A stretch of 36,424 nt of DNA from contig MWDX01000022.1 of NCBI GenBank assembly GCA_002070735.1, forward strand, positions 1 through 36,424, written 5' to 3'. This document shows, one piece after another, positions 22,799 through 30,558 of the stretch (position 1 is the first letter of the stretch; each line of letters begins with the position of its first letter). The position numbers and the translations under genes are program-made. The notes below the pieces were generated by a model that saw only the letters and a program-made list of their open reading frames with translations, was not told where the DNA came from and did not search any database. Origin of the DNA: Parcubacteria group bacterium ADurb.Bin115 (GTDB lineage: Bacteria; Patescibacteriota; Patescibacteriia; Patescibacteriales; UBA12465).

Positions 22799-25700
22799 TC
22801 ACGCTCTTTCCGGCTCCACCACTTGGACAAAAGAACCACAAGTCGCTCTTAGTTCCCCGCGTAATTTTTCTGAATTATCAACGGTGGCAGAAATTTTTAA
22901 AATATTATCTTTTTTACCATCGGGGACGCGAAAATATACAGGGTTATCGCCAGGATAACTGGCTAATAATTCTTTAAGCACTGCTTGCTGAGCGGCATCA
23001 GGCGCCTGCTTAAAAACCAAACGAAGAGCTGGTTCAATCTCAATGTTGGCGCGCCTGGGCGATAGGGGGGTAGCGGAAAAAGACGGTGACTGACTTTTAT
23101 TCCAATCGCCGTTATTTTTGGGGCGCCAATGATTTTCTATTTTAGACGCCAATAAGGTTCTCTTAAATTCATCAATTGAAGATTGCGGCGAAGCGGGCGA
23201 CAGAGATCCGGCCTGATCGACTAATATTTTTAAATCTGAATCTTTTTCCGACAAACGTCCCCGCGCAATAATCAGACCACCATCCCGCCACAAACTGCTC
23301 GTGATTTTTAAAAGACTAGGAAATACCAATAATTCCACACTACCACTTTGATCTTCTATCTTCGCAAACAACATTGATTCACCCTTGCGGGTAATTATTT
23401 TTTTTAAACTAGTAATCACTCCCGCCACCACCAAATAATCATCTCTGCGATGATTTTTTAAGCGCGATAAAGGCAGGCTAAAGCCGGACAGATATTGGGT
23501 AAACATTGACAAGGGATTATCACTGATATAAAGACCGAGTAGTTCTTTTTCCCAAGAGAGCCTATCAATTGAGGCAATAGGTTCTGCTGGCAGTAATTGA
23601 GGCCTAGAGAGATTAATAAACTGGGGCGCGGCCGCAAACAGACTGGCTTGGCGGCTTTCTTGCTGTTTGCTGTTTTCCTTGTTAAACAGAAGCAATCTTT
23701 CCAAATTAGATAACAGAAATCCTAATTCGCCAAAGCTATCTAAAGAACCGCTTTTAATCAAACTCTCCAGAGACTTCTTGTTTAGATCTTTATCATTAAC
23801 CCTTTCCAACAAATCAAAAATATCCTTATAGGGGCCACGCTCTTTGCGCTCAGCAATAATAACCTCAACAATATGTTCGCCCACGTTTTTAATCGCATTA
23901 AGACCAAACCTGATGGTATCTACTTTTTCATTGGCGCCCGCGGTCCTATTCTCTTTAGTGCCGGCAGTAACCACTGTAAAAGAATCAAATGATTCATTGA
24001 TATCAGGGGGCATTACCTTAATGCCCATACTCCGACATTCTTCAATTTCAATTGCTACCCGATCACTATCATGCTGGTCGGAGGTAAGCAGGGCCGCCAT
24101 AAATTCCACCGGCCAATGAGCTTTCAAATAAGCGGTCTGATAACCAATCATCGCGTAACAAGCGGCGTGACTGCGGTTAAAACCATAGCCGGCAAAAGGT
24201 TCAATAAAAGAAAATACCTTCTCCGCCAGTTCTTTATAAATTCCATTTTTAACACAACCGTCAATAAATTTCTCTTTTTGTTCAGCGAGAAGAGCGGGAA
24301 TCTTTTTCCCCATAGCCTTGCGCAAGATATCGGCTTCACTCGGAGTAAAACCGGCCAAAGCCCGAGAAATCTGCATCACCTGTTCCTGATAGATAGCCAC
24401 CCCGTAAGTCCTGGCCAAAATCGGCTCCAATTTGGGGTGAAGATATGAGACTTTCTTCTCTCCATGCTTGCCGCTAATATAATCAGGAATCCACTCCATC
24501 GGTCCGGGACGATAAAGAGCCACCATCGCGATGATATCTTCAAATTCAGTCGGTTTCAACTCGCGCAAATAGCGTTTCATACCTGACGATTCAAACTGGA
24601 ACACGCCGGTTGTTTCGCCTTGTTGGAAAAGACGGTAGGTAGATTCGTCATTCAGCGGCAATTTATCAATATCTATTTCCAAGCCTCTGGTTTTTTTGAT
24701 AATCCTTAAAGCTGATTCAATAATAGTCAGGTTTTTCAAACCTAAAAAGTCCATTTTCAATAAGCCTAAATCCTCCACCGGATGCAAGGAATATTGAGAA
24801 ATAATACTCTTGTCAGCCGAAGATGCATATTGGATGGGCACGTATTCGGTTAGCGGTTTCGGGGTAATCAAAACGCCGCAAGCATGAGTGGAGCTATGAC
24901 GAGCCACCCCTTCCAAGCGCTGGGCGTAATCCAAAATACGCTTTGCCTCAGGCTCATTCTGATACATTTCTTTCAGCTCCGGCACTTCCGCCAAAGCTTT
25001 CTTTAAAGAAGTGAACATCGGAATGCTCTTGGAGATTTTATCGCAGTAATCATAAGGAGCACCCAGCACCCGGCCGACATCGCGCACCGCCGCTCTAGCC
25101 GCCATCGTCCCGAAAGTAATAATCTGAGCCACGTGGTCATGTCCATATTTCCGGCCGACATAATCTAAAACATCACCGCGACGGGCATCAGCAAAATCCA
25201 TATCAATATCAGGCATGGAAATACGGTCCAGATTTAAAAAACGCTCAAATAACAAATCATAGCGCAAAGGATCAAGATTGGTAATACCGGTAAGATAGCA
25301 AATCAAAGAACCGGCGGCGCTGCCGCGACCGGGACCGACAACAATCTTGTTATCTTTCGCCCAGTTGACGAAATCAGCCACGATTAAAAAGTAGGCGGAC
25401 CAACCCATTTGGGCGACAATTGATAATTCATAATTTAATCGCTCCAATATCTTCTCCAAGCTTAAATCCCCCGGTAAAAAAGAGCCCTCTTTCAAAACGT
25501 ATGATTCACCTGATTTTATTAATCCATATTTTTTTTCTAAGCCCTTTTCGCAGAGAAAACGTAAATAGGAATTACCATCATACCCCTCGGGCACTTCAAA
25601 AAAAGGAAGCTGAATTTCTCCTAAAGGTATGTTCAAATTGCACATTTCCGCAATTTTCACAGTATTGGCAATTGCTTCCGGCACCTGGGCAAAGGCCCTT

Positions 25701-26455
25701 TCCATTTCTACCGCCGGCCGCATCGAATAATCGCCGTGGCCAATCATCCGCAGGCGGTCCATATCATCAATTTTTTTCTTGTTTTGCAGGCAAAGTAAAA
25801 TATCCTGCGCTTCGGCATCCTCCGGTCTAAAATAATGAACATCATTAGTCGCCACTAAAGGCACGCCCAGGGCTTTGGAAAAAGCGATTAATTGCTTATT
25901 AACTTTTTCCTGCCCCTCGAGCTCGGGATGATCCATTATTTCTAGATAATAATTATCTGGTCCAAATAATTCACTATATTCCTTAATTCTTTTTTTTGCC
26001 TTTTCCCCCTCTCCGTTTAAAATATGCTGAGAAATTTCCCCGCCCAAACAAGCGCTGAGGGCGATCAAGCCCTCATGATATTGGGTGAGAAGTTCCCAAT
26101 CAATGCGCGGCTTGTAGTAAAAACCCTCCAAATGAGCCAAGGATACCAATTTGATTAAATTCTTGTAACCGGTCTCATTTTTAGCCAGCAAGATTAGATG
26201 ATAACTGCGGCCATCGGCGCGCGTATTTTTATCATGCCGGGAAGCCGGCGCCACGTAGGCTTCATAACCGATAATTGGCTTCACCCCCGCTTTCTTGCAC
26301 TTCTGATAAAATTCAATGGCGCCATAAAGCACACCGTGGTCAGTGATGGCAACGGCATTAGAACCTTCTTCCTTGGCGCGGCTAACTAATTCATCAATCT
26401 TAGTTAAACCGTCTAATAAGGAATAATGGGTGTGATTGTGGAGATGGACAAACAT
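22799..26455 (-). CDS. dnaE: DNA polymerase III alpha subunit
   Basis: 1218 aa replicative polymerase of the DnaE1 type. The N-terminal PHP domain (residues 1-~280) keeps metal-binding residues (HLHNHTHYSLLDG, AITDHGVLYG, ATNDVHYF), so it could be an active proofreading or phosphatase domain. The palm carries the catalytic Asp pair at about D416/D418 (MPDIDMDFADARR) and GPGRGSAAGSLICYLTG before it; the third Asp is in LLKMDFLGLKNLTI. The fingers/beta-binding part follows, then an HhH region, the OB domain (LVVAGVITSLKKIITRKGE) and a C-terminal tau-binding-like domain. ATG 26455 gives MFVHLHNH with no extra residues. The stop is TGA. It stands between parB and the baseplate-J-like gene with its own promoter. 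Confidence 0.98.
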   Translation of the reverse strand: MFVHLHNHTHYSLLDGLTKIDELVSRAKEEGSNAVAITDHGVLYGAIEFYQKCKKAGVKPIIGYEAYVAPASRHDKNTRADGRSYHLILLAKNETGYKNLIKLVSLAHLEGFYYKPRIDWELLTQYHEGLIALSACLGGEISQHILNGEGEKAKKRIKEYSELFGPDNYYLEIMDHPELEGQEKVNKQLIAFSKALGVPLVATNDVHYFRPEDAEAQDILLCLQNKKKIDDMDRLRMIGHGDYSMRPAVEMERAFAQVPEAIANTVKIAEMCNLNIPLGEIQLPFFEVPEGYDGNSYLRFLCEKGLEKKYGLIKSGESYVLKEGSFLPGDLSLEKILERLNYELSIVAQMGWSAYFLIVADFVNWAKDNKIVVGPGRGSAAGSLICYLTGITNLDPLRYDLLFERFLNLDRISMPDIDMDFADARRGDVLDYVGRKYGHDHVAQIITFGTMAARAAVRDVGRVLGAPYDYCDKISKSIPMFTSLKKALAEVPELKEMYQNEPEAKRILDYAQRLEGVARHSSTHACGVLITPKPLTEYVPIQYASSADKSIISQYSLHPVEDLGLLKMDFLGLKNLTIIESALRIIKKTRGLEIDIDKLPLNDESTYRLFQQGETTGVFQFESSGMKRYLRELKPTEFEDIIAMVALYRPGPMEWIPDYISGKHGEKKVSYLHPKLEPILARTYGVAIYQEQVMQISRALAGFTPSEADILRKAMGKKIPALLAEQKEKFIDGCVKNGIYKELAEKVFSFIEPFAGYGFNRSHAACYAMIGYQTAYLKAHWPVEFMAALLTSDQHDSDRVAIEIEECRSMGIKVMPPDINESFDSFTVVTAGTKENRTAGANEKVDTIRFGLNAIKNVGEHIVEVIIAERKERGPYKDIFDLLERVNDKDLNKKSLESLIKSGSLDSFGELGFLLSNLERLLLFNKENSKQQESRQASLFAAAPQFINLSRPQLLPAEPIASIDRLSWEKELLGLYISDNPLSMFTQYLSGFSLPLSRLKNHRRDDYLVVAGVITSLKKIITRKGESMLFAKIEDQSGSVELLVFPSLLKITSSLWRDGGLIIARGRLSEKDSDLKILVDQAGSLSPASPQSSIDEFKRTLLASKIENHWRPKNNGDWNKSQSPSFSATPLSPRRANIEIEPALRLVFKQAPDAAQQAVLKELLASYPGDNPVYFRVPDGKKDNILKISATVDNSEKLRGELRATCGSFVQVVEPERA

Positions 26456-26496
26456 TTAAACAAAAATTAAGCCTTTTTTATCTTTAAACTATAGCA

Positions 26497-26525
26497 ATTT
26501 TAAGCGGAGCCAGCAATCTTGTCAA
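26497..26525 (-). promoter_or_regulatory. Promoter of dnaE
   Basis: Minus strand TTGACA (26525-26520), 17-nt spacer, TAAAAT (26502-26497). The start near 26490 gives a leader of about 35 nt before ATG 26455. It lies just after the parB terminator. Confidence 0.65.
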
Positions 26526-26544
26526 AGAAGTAAAATCTTGTTTT

Positions 26545-26577
26545 AAAAAATAAAAAGAGGCCGATATTTCGGTCTCT
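26545..26577 (-). terminator. Intrinsic terminator of parB
   Basis: Minus strand AGAGACCGA (26577-26569) pairs with TCGGCCTCT (26564-26556), 9 bp with one G-U, followed by TTTTATTTTTT. It separates parB from dnaE. Confidence 0.88.
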
Positions 26578-26626
26578 AGTTTTAAATTTTTTATTTACTG
26601 AGTAATTTAAAAATTAACTGATTATA

Positions 26627-27505
26627 TTATATATTTTCTATTTTGTCAATAATGTTCCCTAATTCTTCTTCACTATAGAAATCCAATACCACCCGTCCGC
26701 CGTGGCGGGAACGAATAATTTTAGCTTTAGTTCCAAAAAAAGAACGCAACTTGGCCTCTTTATCTTGATCGGCATAATTAACAGTAATACGGGCAGCTTT
26801 GGTACCGCCTAAGCGTTTCGTTTCGGCGCTGGTCTGAGCAACTGTCAAATTTTGATTGATTATTTTCTTAAATAAAACCATCTGTTGGCCAGGACTGGTA
26901 ATACCCAATAAATACTTGGCATGCGCCTCACTGATGCGTCCGGAGCTTAAAGCGTGCTGGATTTCTTCCGGTAATTCCAATAAACGTAAAATATTGGCGA
27001 CAGTAGAACGAGCCTTGCCGACCTTTTTAGCGATTTCTTCCTGGGTGAGGTTAAATTCATCCATTAAGCGACGATAGGCGCGGGCGGCTTCAATTAAACC
27101 CAAGTCTTGACGCTGCCCATTTTCAATCAAAGCTAACTCTAACTTTTTTTGTTCGCTCGCTTCCCTAATTATTACCGGTACTTCTTTTAAGCCTAAAGCT
27201 TTGGCGCTACGCCAGCGCCTTTCTCCGGCAATCAGTTCATAACTATCGCCTTGGCGTGTAACCACCAAGGGCTGAAGAATGCCGTGTTCTTTAATTGAAG
27301 CCATTAGTTCCTGTAAAGTAATCTCACTAAAATTATGACGAGGCTGATAGGGATTCATGACGATTCTATCCGGGTCAACATGAAAAACGCGATCAGTGTC
27401 GGACAATACCGCCAGCGGTTCCTTGGTTGTATTATTAGAAGAAACCGCCTCGAAATTTTTTTTAGGAATAAGGGAGTCTAGGCCCCGACCCAAAGCTTGC
27501 GCCAT
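26627..27505 (-). CDS. parB: Chromosome-partitioning protein ParB (Spo0J family)
   Basis: 292 aa. ParB is a CTP-dependent DNA clamp that loads at parS and spreads. The N-terminal CTPase/ParB domain has NPYQPRHNF, then GILQPLVV and GERRWRSAKALG (the usual GERRYRA box with Trp), then ALIENGQRQDLGLIE, where Gln replaces the common Glu of the QRED-type box. The HTH domain (about residues 150-215) has LTQEEIAKKVGKARSTVANI. A C-terminal dimerisation domain follows (RVVLDFYSEEELGNIIDKI). ATG 27505 gives MAQALGRGLDSLIPKK, the standard start. It follows parA on the same strand, but with a 206-bp gap holding decayed sequence instead of the usual overlap. No parS consensus (TGTTTCACGTGAAACA) was seen. 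Confidence 0.97.
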   Translation of the reverse strand: MAQALGRGLDSLIPKKNFEAVSSNNTTKEPLAVLSDTDRVFHVDPDRIVMNPYQPRHNFSEITLQELMASIKEHGILQPLVVTRQGDSYELIAGERRWRSAKALGLKEVPVIIREASEQKKLELALIENGQRQDLGLIEAARAYRRLMDEFNLTQEEIAKKVGKARSTVANILRLLELPEEIQHALSSGRISEAHAKYLLGITSPGQQMVLFKKIINQNLTVAQTSAETKRLGGTKAARITVNYADQDKEAKLRSFFGTKAKIIRSRHGGRVVLDFYSEEELGNIIDKIENI

Positions 27506-27518
27506 ATGATTTATATTG

Positions 27519-27532
27519 AATATCTAGATATT
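27519..27532. promoter_or_regulatory. 14-bp perfect palindrome before parB
   Basis: AATATCTAGATATT is its own reverse complement. It lies 14-27 nt upstream of the parB ATG in a 206-bp gap. It could be an operator, but the sequence is A/T-rich and no second copy was noticed. Confidence 0.4.
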
Positions 27533-27562
27533 AATATTTGTAAAGCTTGATTAAATGCCTAT

Positions 27563-27709
27563 CTATGATTCTACCCGCCCAGCTAGCTTCGACCGGATCA
27601 ATAAAATTATCAATCGGAGCCGATGCAGGTTAAATCCAGAATTCTTAAAAATCTCGGAAATTTCTTGAGTTTTCCCCTTGTTAGCGGCGGCGATGATAAT
27701 GTCTTTTAT
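27563..27709 (-). pseudogene. Decayed N-terminus of an RdgB/HAM1-like dITP/XTP pyrophosphatase
   Basis: Just after the parA stop a 48-codon frame reads KDIIIAAANKGKTQEISEIF. That matches the start of RdgB/HAM1 proteins, which begin with an I-I-I/L-A-T/S-x-N-x-G-K-x-x-E substrate-binding pattern. There is no start codon: the position expected for ATG is ATA (27709-27707). After about 25 residues the frame loses similarity and stops at TAG 27565-27563; the rest of the ~200-aa enzyme is missing. RdgB normally removes non-canonical purine nucleotides. The fragment would have been the gene between parA and parB. Confidence 0.6.
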
Positions 27710-27711
27710 AA

Positions 27712-28485
27712 TTAAAGCGCCTTAGACTCCAGAGCAATTACCTCTTGCGCCAATTCCTCATAAGCCCTAGCTCCTCTTGATTTCGGGTCATAATGAAGAA
27801 TACTGCGGCCGTAACTCGGCGCCTCGGCTAACTTAACACTTCTCGGAATTACTGATTTGAAAATTTTACCGGGGAAAAACTTATTCAATTCTTCTAAGAC
27901 CGCGCCTGACAATTTATTGCGCCGATCAAACATGGTGACAACCGCCCCCATGATCTCTAAGTTAGGCTTTAAATTGTCTTTAACCAAATTAATTGTTTCC
28001 AGAAGCTGGCCCAATCCTTCTAAGGCATAGTATTCACTTTGAATAGGAATCAAAACGGCATCAGCGGCGACCAGGCTATTAACGGTTAATAACCCCAGAG
28101 AGGGCGGACTATCGATGATTATATAATCATAATCTGCTCTAATTTCTTCCAGAAGCAAAGCCAAACGGAATTCGCGATTTTCCAAAGACACCATCTCAAT
28201 ACCGGCGCCGGCTAAAGCAATGGTGGCCGGAACGATATGATAGCGCTCTTGAGAGGTTTTTTTAATCACGGAACTTAAACTCTTCTGCCCTAACAGCGCT
28301 TCGTATATACCGTCTTCAAGTTTCTGATACTCAATGCCGAGACCAGAAGTGGCATTAGCCTGAGGATCTAAATCAAGCAACAAAACAGATTTTCCGGCTT
28401 CCGCTAAATAGGCTCCTAAATTAACAGTGGTGGTGGTTTTACCCACCCCTCCTTTTTGATTGACGATAGCAATAATCTTGGCCAT
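27712..28485 (-). CDS. parA: Chromosome-partitioning ATPase ParA (Soj family)
   Basis: 257 aa. The deviant Walker A KGGVGKTTT has the signature Lys (K11) and catalytic Lys (K16). Walker A' / switch motifs show as LLLDLDPQANATSGLG and DYIIIDSPPSLGLLTVNS. ParA binds DNA non-specifically with ATP and is stimulated by ParB to move origins. The frame is open upstream to 28662, but that part runs antisense through tRNA-Leu and its promoter; ATG 28485 begins the canonical MAKIIAIVNQKGG. A consensus promoter lies 55-83 nt upstream and shares its -35 with tRNA-Leu. It is followed after 2 nt by a decayed RdgB fragment, then parB. Confidence 0.97.
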   Translation of the reverse strand: MAKIIAIVNQKGGVGKTTTTVNLGAYLAEAGKSVLLLDLDPQANATSGLGIEYQKLEDGIYEALLGQKSLSSVIKKTSQERYHIVPATIALAGAGIEMVSLENREFRLALLLEEIRADYDYIIIDSPPSLGLLTVNSLVAADAVLIPIQSEYYALEGLGQLLETINLVKDNLKPNLEIMGAVVTMFDRRNKLSGAVLEELNKFFPGKIFKSVIPRSVKLAEAPSYGRSILHYDPKSRGARAYEELAQEVIALESKAL

Positions 28486-28539
28486 ACTAAAAACAGCAAT
28501 TTTAGTAAAAAAAGAGAAAATATCGATTAGTTCTTTTTT

Positions 28540-28568
28540 ATTATATCGTAAAACAAAGCCTTTGACAA
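28540..28568 (-). promoter_or_regulatory. Promoter of parA
   Basis: Minus strand TTGTCA (28568-28563), 17-nt spacer, TATAAT (28545-28540). Its -35 overlaps the -35 of the divergent tRNA-Leu promoter (28562-28567) by 5 bp. Leader about 48 nt. Confidence 0.75.
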
Positions 28569-28590
28569 TCAAATATTTATTTATTATACT
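28562..28590 (+). promoter_or_regulatory. Promoter of tRNA-Leu
   Basis: TTGACA (28562-28567), 17-nt spacer, TATACT (28585-28590): a near-perfect sigma70 promoter. The start is near 28597, 7 nt before the mature tRNA 5' end. Confidence 0.85.
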
Positions 28591-28603
28591 TAAGTCCATA
28601 ATC

Positions 28604-28690
28604 GCCCAGGTGTCGGAACTGGTAGACGAACGCGATTCAAAATCGCGCGGCCGAGAGGCCATGCGGGTTCGATTCCCGCTCTGGGCACCA
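28604..28690 (+). tRNA. tRNA-Leu (anticodon CAA), CCA encoded
   Basis: 87-nt cloverleaf with the long variable arm of a class II tRNA (GGCCGAGAGGCC). Acceptor GCCCAGG pairs with TCTGGGC; anticodon stem CGCGA/TCGCG closes the loop TTCAAAA (anticodon CAA, reads UUG); T-arm GCGGG-TTCGATT-CCCGC. Discriminator A and genomic CCA (28688-28690) are present. Confidence 0.97.
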
Positions 28691-28763
28691 AAATTTCGCT
28701 AAAAATTTCAAGTGGGAAAACGCAAAATTTTCCTTACAAAATTCAGTAGCAAGACTAGTAAAA

Positions 28764-28785
28764 TCAGCAAAAATGCTGGTTTTTC
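28764..28785 (+). terminator. Terminator after tRNA-Leu
   Basis: CAGCA (28765-28769) pairs with TGCTG (28774-28778), plus a U-G pair, followed by GTTTTT. It separates the tRNA from the DUF218-like gene. Confidence 0.65.
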
Positions 28786-28857
28786 TGCTATTTACTAATT
28801 GTATAATTTATGTTATTATAATTAATTCTTTTAACAATTTAATTAAGGAGGTTAACC

Positions 28858-29361
28858 TTGGAAACCGTGATTGTGGCTTTCGCATTCGGGGCTCCTTCTC
28901 ACACCCTTTCCAACCAGCGCATCGCTCAGATCGCTTCAAGAAAGGCACAAGAGCTTCATATTTCTATTTATACCCAACTCGATGTTCGTATCGAACCCGA
29001 CATTGAGGTGAGACGTGTTAAGGAAAACCCAGGAAATCCACCGTCGACTTGGCGGATTGCGCGAGGAGTCGTTCAATTAGCGGAGCAACAAGGATTCAAT
29101 GAAATTTTAATTGTTGCCGCTAAACCCCATCTCCCCCGTGCTCTCCGAGATGTCGAGCGGGCAGTTCGCGAAGCTGGGAAGGATATTAAAATTCGTGTCT
29201 GCGAAGAAATCGAGCAGTATCCTGAAGATTCGTGGTTCTGCCCCGATTCCACGCAAGACCGAGTTAGATCAAAGAAAAAATGGGATAAGCGAGAAAAAAT
29301 CTTTAAGCTTATGCCCTTCTTCATTTACAAAAATATCGCCACGAAAGTGATGCGATATTAA
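28858..29361 (+). CDS. DUF218/YdcF-like protein, TTG start with strong Shine-Dalgarno
   Basis: 167 aa. The start is TTG 28858: AAGGAGG (28845-28851) lies 6 nt upstream, the best ribosome binding site in the window. The N-terminal half has VIVAFAFGAPSHTLSNQRIA and QELHISIYTQLDV; the middle has STWRIARGVVQLAEQQGF then EILIVAAKPHLPRALRDVER. This order (strand, helix carrying T-x-x-A-R/N, strand, H-x-x-R-A) fits the DUF218 (YdcF/SanA/ElyC-like) fold. These proteins are linked to envelope functions, and YdcF binds SAM; the activity is unknown. The last ~45 residues are basic and may touch membrane or RNA. Codon use (many CTT/CTC, CGT/CGC, ATC) differs from TTA- and AAA-rich neighbours. A TATAAT at 28817-28822 lacks a good -35. 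A strong terminator follows. Confidence 0.8.
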   Translation: METVIVAFAFGAPSHTLSNQRIAQIASRKAQELHISIYTQLDVRIEPDIEVRRVKENPGNPPSTWRIARGVVQLAEQQGFNEILIVAAKPHLPRALRDVERAVREAGKDIKIRVCEEIEQYPEDSWFCPDSTQDRVRSKKKWDKREKIFKLMPFFIYKNIATKVMRY

Positions 29362-29364
29362 TCG

Positions 29365-29402
29365 AGCCCCTTGTGGTTTTACCACCTGGGGCTTTTCTTT
29401 TT
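29365..29402 (+). terminator. Terminator of the DUF218-like gene
   Basis: AGCCCC (29365-29370) pairs with GGGGCT (29388-29393), with an inner stem GTGGT/ACCAC, followed by TTTCTTTTTC. It begins 3 nt after the stop codon and lies between convergent genes. Confidence 0.9.
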
Positions 29403-29416
29403 CTAAAGAGAATAAA

Positions 29417-30499
29417 TTACTGAATCACACCGCCCCCCAAAAGACGCCGACCTTGATAAAAAACAGCGCTCTGCCCCGGTGTTACCGCTCTAATCGCTTT
29501 TTTAAGTATAACCTTTAATTCACCTCTTGTCTTTCCAGCTGTCACTATGCACGGCCAAGCATCGTGGCGATAACGGATAACCGTGCGGCAAGATAAAGGT
29601 AATGATGGCCGTTTTTTATCCATCCAGGTTGCCTGTTTGATGGTAAATTCTCGACGATACAAGAGATTGTCATCCCAAGTACGCACCACCCATAAAATAT
29701 TATTTTTTCTATCTTTTTCCGCCACGTAATAAGGGCCGGTGCCGCCGATTTCAATCCCCTTTCTTTGCCCGACGGTATAAAGAGGAAGACCGAGATGTTC
29801 GCCAATAATTTGACCATCCTCTTGTCTTTTAATTGGCCCCGGCTTTAATTTTAGATGTCTTTTTAAAAAATTATTATGCGGACCCTTAAGAAAACAAAGG
29901 TCCTGACTTTCCGCCTTGCTGGCAGTTGGCAAACCATATTTGGCGGCCAAGGCGCGCACTTCCGACTTAGTATAATTACCCAAAGGAAAATACAGTCTTT
30001 TAATCTCTGACTGGCTAAAAGTATATAAAAAATATGATTGATCCTTATAATTATCCTTGGCTCTGTATATTTTTACCTCCCCGTTCTGCTCAAGACGTTT
30101 GAGATAATGGCCGGTAGCAACAGCGTCATAGCCTAAAGACAAAGCTTGGCGAAGCAGCAAACCAATTTTAATCTGCTTATTACAGACGACACAGGGATTG
30201 GGCGTGCGACCAGCTTCATATTCAGCCAGGAAATAATCAACGACCACTTTCTTAAATTCAGCAGCAAAATCTAAGGTAAAAAAAGGAATACCGATTTTAG
30301 CCGCTACTTTTCTAGCATCACGCAAAGATTCCCCAGAGCAATCTTTGTTTGCACTCTTATGAGGATCGGCTTCATCCTTCCAAAAATTTAAAAAAACACC
30401 GGCGACCTCATGTCCCTGGTTCTTTAATAGCTGGGCCGCTACCGAAGAATCCACTCCGCCCGACATCGCTACCAATATTTTAAGTTTCTTTTTTTTCAT
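29417..30499 (-). CDS. mnmA: tRNA-specific 2-thiouridylase MnmA
   Basis: 360 aa. It makes 2-thiouridine at position 34 of tRNA-Lys, -Glu and -Gln using ATP and sulfur relay. The PP-loop is SGGVDSS at residues 13-19. The two catalytic cysteines are present: C103 in TPNPCVVCNKQIK, with C106, and C202 in ESQDLCF. LYTVGQRKGIEIGGTGPYYV in the C-terminal half is a family hallmark. The frame is open upstream to 30607 inside the previous gene, but ATG 30499 starts the normal KKKKLKILVAMSGG. The 59-nt gap from the GT4 stop holds no clear promoter, so it may be transcribed with the EPS genes. It converges on the DUF218-like gene. Confidence 0.97.
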   Translation of the reverse strand: MKKKKLKILVAMSGGVDSSVAAQLLKNQGHEVAGVFLNFWKDEADPHKSANKDCSGESLRDARKVAAKIGIPFFTLDFAAEFKKVVVDYFLAEYEAGRTPNPCVVCNKQIKIGLLLRQALSLGYDAVATGHYLKRLEQNGEVKIYRAKDNYKDQSYFLYTFSQSEIKRLYFPLGNYTKSEVRALAAKYGLPTASKAESQDLCFLKGPHNNFLKRHLKLKPGPIKRQEDGQIIGEHLGLPLYTVGQRKGIEIGGTGPYYVAEKDRKNNILWVVRTWDDNLLYRREFTIKQATWMDKKRPSLPLSCRTVIRYRHDAWPCIVTAGKTRGELKVILKKAIRAVTPGQSAVFYQGRRLLGGGVIQ

Positions 30500-30558
30500 A
30501 CTTTTGCCGTCACTAAAATTAAAAAAACCGGCCTCAATCCGACTTATCTCCTTTACTC

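Noticed and set aside
22792-22808. Possible parS site (GTTTCACG)
   Set aside because: Only half of the 16-bp consensus matches, and it is inside the end of dnaE.
23844-25830. Several 90-136 codon plus-strand frames inside dnaE
   Set aside because: All are antisense to conserved DnaE motifs and have no family resemblance.
28486-28662. Longer N-terminus for ParA (59 extra residues)
   Set aside because: The extension runs antisense through tRNA-Leu and both promoters; the canonical MAKIIAIVNQKGG start is at 28485.
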